From contig NW_019773570.1 of NCBI RefSeq assembly GCF_001039355.2, forward strand, positions 586,962 through 650,961: a stretch of 64,000 nt of DNA, written 5' to 3'. A program made the position numbers and the translations under genes. The notes under the pieces were generated by a model. It was not told where the DNA came from, searched no databases, and saw only the letters and a list, made by a program, of their open reading frames with translations. Source of the DNA: Lingula anatina. Lineage: Eukaryota > Brachiopoda > Lingulata > Lingulida > Lingulidae. The number at the start of each line of letters is the position of its first letter. The stretch's first letter is position 1. This document shows positions 58,660 to 64,000 of this stretch, one piece after another.

Positions 58660-60730
58660 CCCTAAAAGTTGTATTTGATCTATCAAATCCAGTCCAATTC
58701 ACAGTAGTCTCAAAAACCATTTTAAATTAATACAGATTGCTTGGAAGCGATATCAAAGTCTATATTTAAAACATGACCATTATTTCCATAAAATTGCAAT
58801 TAATTATAATGAATAAGACTTGGTCAATTCCATGCTGTTTGATTATTAAAAGTTTGGCCGCGGCCTTGAATAATGCAACTCTGGTTGCAGCAACATAACC
58901 GTCTAGCATTTAACTTGTCGCTTGTACTATAGAAATTGTTAATCACAGTTGCGCTTACAATCTGGATTTTATAGGATACGTTTTAAGGTGTCTTCAGAGT
59001 AAAAATCATTTCACTGAAATCATGATACACAGTCAGTGTATTTTCAATTTTTATTTTTTCAATTAATAAGGTGTATTTTAAAATAAAGATTCCTTAGACG
59101 ATCGCGATTTAGACTGCGGCAGTTTAAATAGATCGTAATGTTTATTACACTGATGGACGTAGTGCTTATGCATTGAATCAGCGTGTGCAGTGGTGCAACC
59201 AATCTTCAATTAATAAGGGAGTTGGAAGAACCAGCGGGTGACCGTTAAACGTTCTAATATTTAATCAACACTGAGCGGAGAACAAACAAAAAAAGATAAA
59301 GATGTGTCACTCTATGCGCTGTTGGCCGGGGAAATTTCAACAAAGCCCGACTAACAACAATGTACGTCACGGCCACCTTCAATATTTCATCCAGCTAAAA
59401 GACGAAAACAAAAATACTTTAATACCAATGTTGACTGGAGATGCATTAGAACATTTTTTTTTATTTTATGAATAAGTATTGCCCCACAACTGATCGTAGT
59501 ACATCCCGCGATACGATTTCGCTCGATAGACCCTGTCTAGAACCATTAGTAAACCATTAGTTTTAAACTAGCTGTCATAAAAAACCTTGCTTGAAAAACT
59601 GAATAACTATAAGACCATTGTTATTTTGCAAGTTTAAGCAGCGATAAATATGTTGATATATAGCAAACATTATCAGTATGATGTGCTGTAATACGTATAT
59701 AACAGGAGTACTTTTCTATTGATGATGATATCTTGCTCACAGTGGGTGACGAAGAGAGGGGGGTGGTTAAACCACGTAAGTGAAGAATCACTGCACATTA
59801 AACGTGCATCGTGTGTCACTTTTACACGGTTTCTGCTAATGAAAATGTATCATATCGCAATATACTGATTTCTTCATAGAAATTCATTTTTCACATGAAG
59901 ATAAGTAAATCGCCGCAAGTCAAAAACGGCTATTTTGTTTTTAAGTTCTGGGATTTGACAGAGAAGGACAGGCCTGCTTTAGATGACAGCCGGATTCGGT
60001 TGTATTTGTATGGGGATTGCTACCAGTAATTAACACAGTTTTCACATGAAGTACCATTGAAACAAGGTGGTCGAGAGATAACTCATGAGCAGAGGTCAGT
60101 ATAACAAGCAGCATGGTGGCCAATAAGCTATTTAACCTTTTATGTAACCTCTCTCCAACCGCGGTGATGAAGGCTTTAACAAAGTTTTTTGGTTTCTCAC
60201 TTCTTTGCTTAAGCACATCCCCCCCCTCTTTTTTTCAGGACTCTGCAGCTGATGAAGGTCACTTGTTGACCGAAAAGCGCTTTCTGCAACCAGTCCACCC
60301 CCCCCCCCTTTTTTTTCGTTTCCCCCGCCGCACTGTGTGTATCTCGTACAGTCGGCCCTTCAGGTCAAACACAAACAGAGGCGAGACACCTCTCTCACAA
60401 TTTACCGAAGTGAAACAACAGCCGATAATATTGAATACGGCAATAAATAGTTATCTAACATAATTCGAATCAGAATTATAAGACGGACACGTTCTATCAC
60501 CGTTGTCATCTCTTCACAAACACGTGATAACGCATCGAAGGGACTTTTATACTTCAATCTAAACTCTAACGTCCCAAAAGCAATCTCAAAGCTTTTAACC
60601 AGGGGCGCTGTCAAAACACACGTCCCCAGGGGCCCAGTCCTGGATCGTGTTATTTTGATAAGAGTTAGTTCAACTAAGACATGAGCCGACCACCCCTAAA
60701 CAACGAATATTAAATCGCAACTACAAAGCG
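58660..60730. other. interior of the TIR-bounded segment, no recognised gene
   Basis: Higher GC patches near 58840-59540 and 59940-60660, with short open frames (such as 60113-60463, plus) that I cannot assign. C and T homopolymers at 60220-60320. Confidence 0.5.
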
Positions 60731-60734
60731 GAGG

Positions 60735-61251
60735 ATGTGGTGTGGTGTGAAGATAGCCACAGAGACAGAGTACAGAGTATATGTACAGGAAAAACGAGAG
60801 GATGAAGACAGTAAGTGGTTTTATTCCTTTTGTTATTTTCATGATATTCATTTATTTTCATTTTTAATAATTGATTATCAATGTGTGTTGATAAATTACC
60901 AAGTCTTTGATTTTATTACATTCTCCATGTCTGTTGTAGTGGTACATGCATTCTTGTAATTCTCAATCCTGATACTTTCTCTGAATTTTTTTTAGTCAGA
61001 CATGCTGTTCCCTTTACTCAGTTATGTTTAACACGTCATTACACATTATATATATTTATATATATTTATATATATAGATATCATTTCGTTATATCTGCAC
61101 AAAAACCATTAAGAAAGACACCGCACTGGAAAAAGGAAAGGGCGATAGAGCACTGAACAAGAGGAAGGCGTTGAAATGGGCAACGGCAGAAATATCTGAC
61201 GCGGGGGTCTGCCAGGCTAAAGAAGTGCTCAAATTGATGTGTGGAAAATAA
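60735..61251 (+). CDS. two possible exons of an unrecognised gene
   Basis: 60735-60809 starts MWCGVKIATETEYR and runs to a GTAAGT donor. 61078-61251 follows an ATATAG acceptor and stays open for 57 codons (IKKDTALEKGKGDRALNKRK, then KALKWATAEISDAGVCQAKE) to TAA, in a locally GC-richer patch. The two do not join in the same phase with that donor, so an exon may be missing or they may be unrelated. I do not recognise the protein. Confidence 0.2.
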
Positions 61252-61299
61252 TTTACATGCAAGGGCGATTTGAGTCCACAGTTGTAGATTAGATATCAC

Positions 61300-62530
61300 G
61301 GTATTCAACATGAAAAATGTTAATATATCTCCTTTACGGTGATTAATTTTTATTTACTGTTTTTATATATATTGTTATTACAATGAGATCAGTACTTCTT
61401 ATATTTGAACATATATTTGTATATTATTTTGCTGTGATCCCAAGTAAACTGATATGTTTTAATTCAGGCCCAGTCTTGAAAGTTCAATTGGGGAGGGGAA
61501 TGACCACAGTACGCGGGAAGCTAAATCATCAATACACAAATCATAGTGTATTATTATCTCACTGATAGTAGGCATTTTAAAAATATCCTGAAAATCACGT
61601 ATCACCGGGTATAATGTCTTCGTTTCACGAAGGGCGGAGAATAAACAATTGCATTCACAAGTCGCGTGAATGGGGTGCTTCACGAATCACGCTAAATAAG
61701 ATGAACGTTTCACACACCTCAAGAAATAAATAGCTGTATTTTCTACAGATTTATTCTGAAAGTACATTTTTCTCTTAGAATTTGAGCAGCATTTATTTGA
61801 TTTTGATTAAATACTTTAAGTTAGTCGGATATTTCAGGTACATAATGTGTTGCGTTTCTCTTCTTTTTAATTTTATTTTATGTTAATGTTATTTTATTTC
61901 TTAAGCCTACGCATTTTTTAAGGGTTTTGGTGACAATATTTCATCTTTCCTTGGAAGCTAGGCTTCATCGCCTTACTCAATGTGAACAAAAATACCTAAT
62001 GAGTGTAATTTTTAAAACGGGGTCGGGCAATTAGGGCACACATAATTGGCATGTTATTTAACGAGCGGCCACTCTCTGCAAATACATTAAGTCGATGGAT
62101 AAGTAGTAGTCGTTTTCATTTTCATCATATGTTTACCAGATGTCTGATAAATAATGGAAAAAGCCTGACTACTTATGAATCTGTGACATTCCTGTAATTG
62201 TACTTTTGCTTAGATTTTGTTCTGGAAAGTCGTATTTAAATGTAGTTCGTATTTATTTGCGTAATTATTTTACTAGGTAAATTTTTTAATGGTATTCGCT
62301 ATTGTTTAGGGTGTGCGTATAATGAGTGTACAAAATAATACATTAGTGTAAGATTACTTTCCACTTGTGAAATAAAGTAGCTGTATTGCGCTTTATAAAC
62401 ATAATTCCCACTGCATTGTAATGGTTATTGTTGTTTTTTTGCAATAAATTACTATAATTGAAGATTCACAAGCCTTCCTCTCATTAAAAGAAATGCTACA
62501 TGAATTTGAAACATTATCAGTGCTATAAGT
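61300..62530. other. AT-rich interior, nothing recognised
   Basis: No exon, RNA gene or element boundary seen. Confidence 0.5.
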
Positions 62531-62544
62531 AATTGAAATAACTA

Positions 62545-62790
62545 TAATCGTCCATATTTGATTAGATAAGGGTAGTAACGACTTACCTAAAATCGCCTTT
62601 ATTTGATCGGAAAGGGTTATAATGACTTACCTCATATCGCATTTACTTCATCGGAAAAGGGTTATAAAGACGTGTCAAAAATCGCCTATATTTGATAGGA
62701 AAGGAGTTGTAAAGAGGTTGTTTTTAGACGCCTTTACTTGATCGGAAAGACGTAGTAATAGTGCAACTACAATTTTAAGCTTAGGCATAA
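62545..62790. repeat. diverged tandem repeat, about 57-bp unit
   Basis: Four to five copies of a unit like ATCGCCTTTATTTGATCGGA followed by AAGGGTTATAA and GACTTACCT, within the TIR-bounded segment. Confidence 0.75.
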
Positions 62791-63297
62791 AAGGGTAGTA
62801 AACCCGTAGACCCTGACCTTTCCGGTAGAGCTTTACACCGTTGAAAAGGCTTGTAAAGAGAATATTCAGACCCATTTCCTGAAGAGTAAAACAGCTGAAA
62901 ATTGACTTTTTGTGCTGTGACATTTGCATATGCAACCATCTAGTGTCGTATTATCATATCTGTAGGTCGCAGCATGGTCTCAGTAATCGGTAGACACAGT
63001 TACTAATATTTGCAAATCTCCGCGAAAACTGACAGAACATGACAAACGCACCCCACCCCACCAGCACTGTCTCAAAACTCTGTGACATGTTTCACACACC
63101 CCAGACATTCCAGTCATAACCAGTGGAGAGTGACTGACTGAAAAGTGTTCATAGTACACATGCATGTTACTTAATGTCGAGCCAATTGCTGCAACGACTC
63201 CTTTTTTGTACCAAGTATTACGTTTTAGAAATAAGAGTAAAATATTCCAAAAAGTAAACTTATTTTCGACGTGTACCAACCATTTTGGGCAATAGTA

Positions 63298-64000
63298 TAC
63301 ATGTATATTAGGCATATCAAAACTTCGAAGTTGCCATACACACATTAATTCCTGGTGATAGGCTGATCATTCCCCGGTGTTTCAAGTTTCCCGTTATATG
63401 CAATGTTTTAGGAGGAGATAGCAGAAATAAAAAACACCTGCTAATGACTAAAACTTGATGTTGCTTACGCATTATGTAGTATAACATCAAAATAAACGAT
63501 TCTGTGCAACAGAATTCAGCTAAAACAGCCAGTCGTTCAAATTATAGCTCTACAGCTTGTTAGCTATAAACTCCTTGAACTTAATGTTACCTGTAGTACA
63601 GAGTACATCACATACAGTGATGTAGCTGCATCTCATTGTTAACACCATGAAAGACAAACTTGCTTAAATATTATCTTTAGTTTGAAAGAATAATTCATTG
63701 GATAAAAATACAGTTTTAGTTAGAAAACCAGGGGACTTTTAATTTATTTACAAACACAACATGTGACTCAATATGAACTCAATATGAGCCAAATCCCATG
63801 ACTGGATTAAAAGCCCCATCTCATCTCTCTCTCCCTCTTCTCCATCTTTTACTCTCTCTTAATTGACTGCAGCGCATTTCACCAATGTATCTGCAGTTTT
63901 GCATTACAGATAAGTGAAACTGTTTAAATGAACCTCAGTGAGAGCATATCCAATTACAGGGCCGTAGCCTCCGGGGGGGGGGGGGGGGCAGCTGTCCCCC
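63298..64000. other. right flank, no recognised gene
   Basis: Nothing coding seen. The last 45 bases (GGGCCGTAGCCTCC, a G run, CCCCC) match the end of the dispersed GGGG/CCCC repeat family found at 27765-27945. Confidence 0.5.

Larger units (their letters stand above)
57433..63297 (-). mobile_element. 5.9-kb segment bounded by Tc1-like inverted repeats
   Basis: Left end CACTCTTGCCCAAAATGGTT and right end (complement) TACTATTGCCCAAAATGGTT both continue GGTACACG, with a second block (TTTTGGAAT..ATTTT) inside both arms; TA flanks both ends. A broken Tc1-type transposase lies only in the left third (57705-58619, minus). The remaining 4.6 kb has no transposase. Either a normal element with a large insertion, or two elements sharing outer ends. 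Confidence 0.6.

Noticed and set aside
60113-60463. 116-aa plus-strand ORF
   Set aside because: Crosses C and T homopolymers and shows no recognisable domain; kept only as unassigned sequence.

Overview
This is a piece of an animal (metazoan) nuclear genome: AT-rich, with long introns, GT-AG splice sites, many microsatellites and two assembly gaps. The most likely source is a bivalve mollusc. The main clue is a dispersed element with a 161-bp tandem core, a GAC-rich microsatellite and a terminal hairpin, which resembles the bivalve 'pearl'/BIV160-type repeats (recalled from literature, not searched). Tc1-like transposons and foldback MITEs are also present.

Layout. (1) Minus strand, 1775-25633: a complete classical dynamin gene, about 20 coding exons and 852 aa in the reconstructed isoform (GTPase, middle, PH, GED, proline-rich domain). 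It has two alternative 110-nt PH-domain exons and three candidate in-frame microexons. (2) Plus strand, 26696-33632: a TRUB2-like mitochondrial pseudouridine synthase family gene, head to head with dynamin across about 1 kb. (3) Minus strand, 35019-36599: a single coding exon for an HDHD3-like HAD protein with a long acidic linker and a Cys-rich C-terminal domain. (4) Plus strand, 38023-40484: CUTA, head to head with (3). (5) Minus strand, 42584-55081: an unnamed secreted protein with five EGF-like domains, each on one phase-1 exon, converging on CUTA. (6) From about 55 kb to the end: mostly mobile elements, including a 5.9-kb segment bounded by Tc1-like terminal inverted repeats.

The most unusual pattern is in the dynamin gene. 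The 3' splice site, in three cases with the first bases of the exon, has been tandemly duplicated into the upstream intron at four exons. At exon 6 the duplication became 13 near-identical 73-bp copies, so 12 decoy acceptors lie upstream of the real one. Part of that unit, and the sequence just upstream of exon 11, is the left end of the same dispersed mobile element. The PH-domain exon pair has equal length and phase, and the length is not a multiple of three, so only one can be used per transcript.

The genes do not form one pathway: they are ordinary housekeeping genes (membrane fission, mitochondrial RNA modification, a HAD phosphatase-like protein, a CutA trimer protein) and a secreted EGF protein. 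Exon boundaries were read by hand from splice consensus, reading frame and remembered family sequences. Summed coding lengths of the dynamin, TRUB2 and EGF models are multiples of three, but no transcript data were available.
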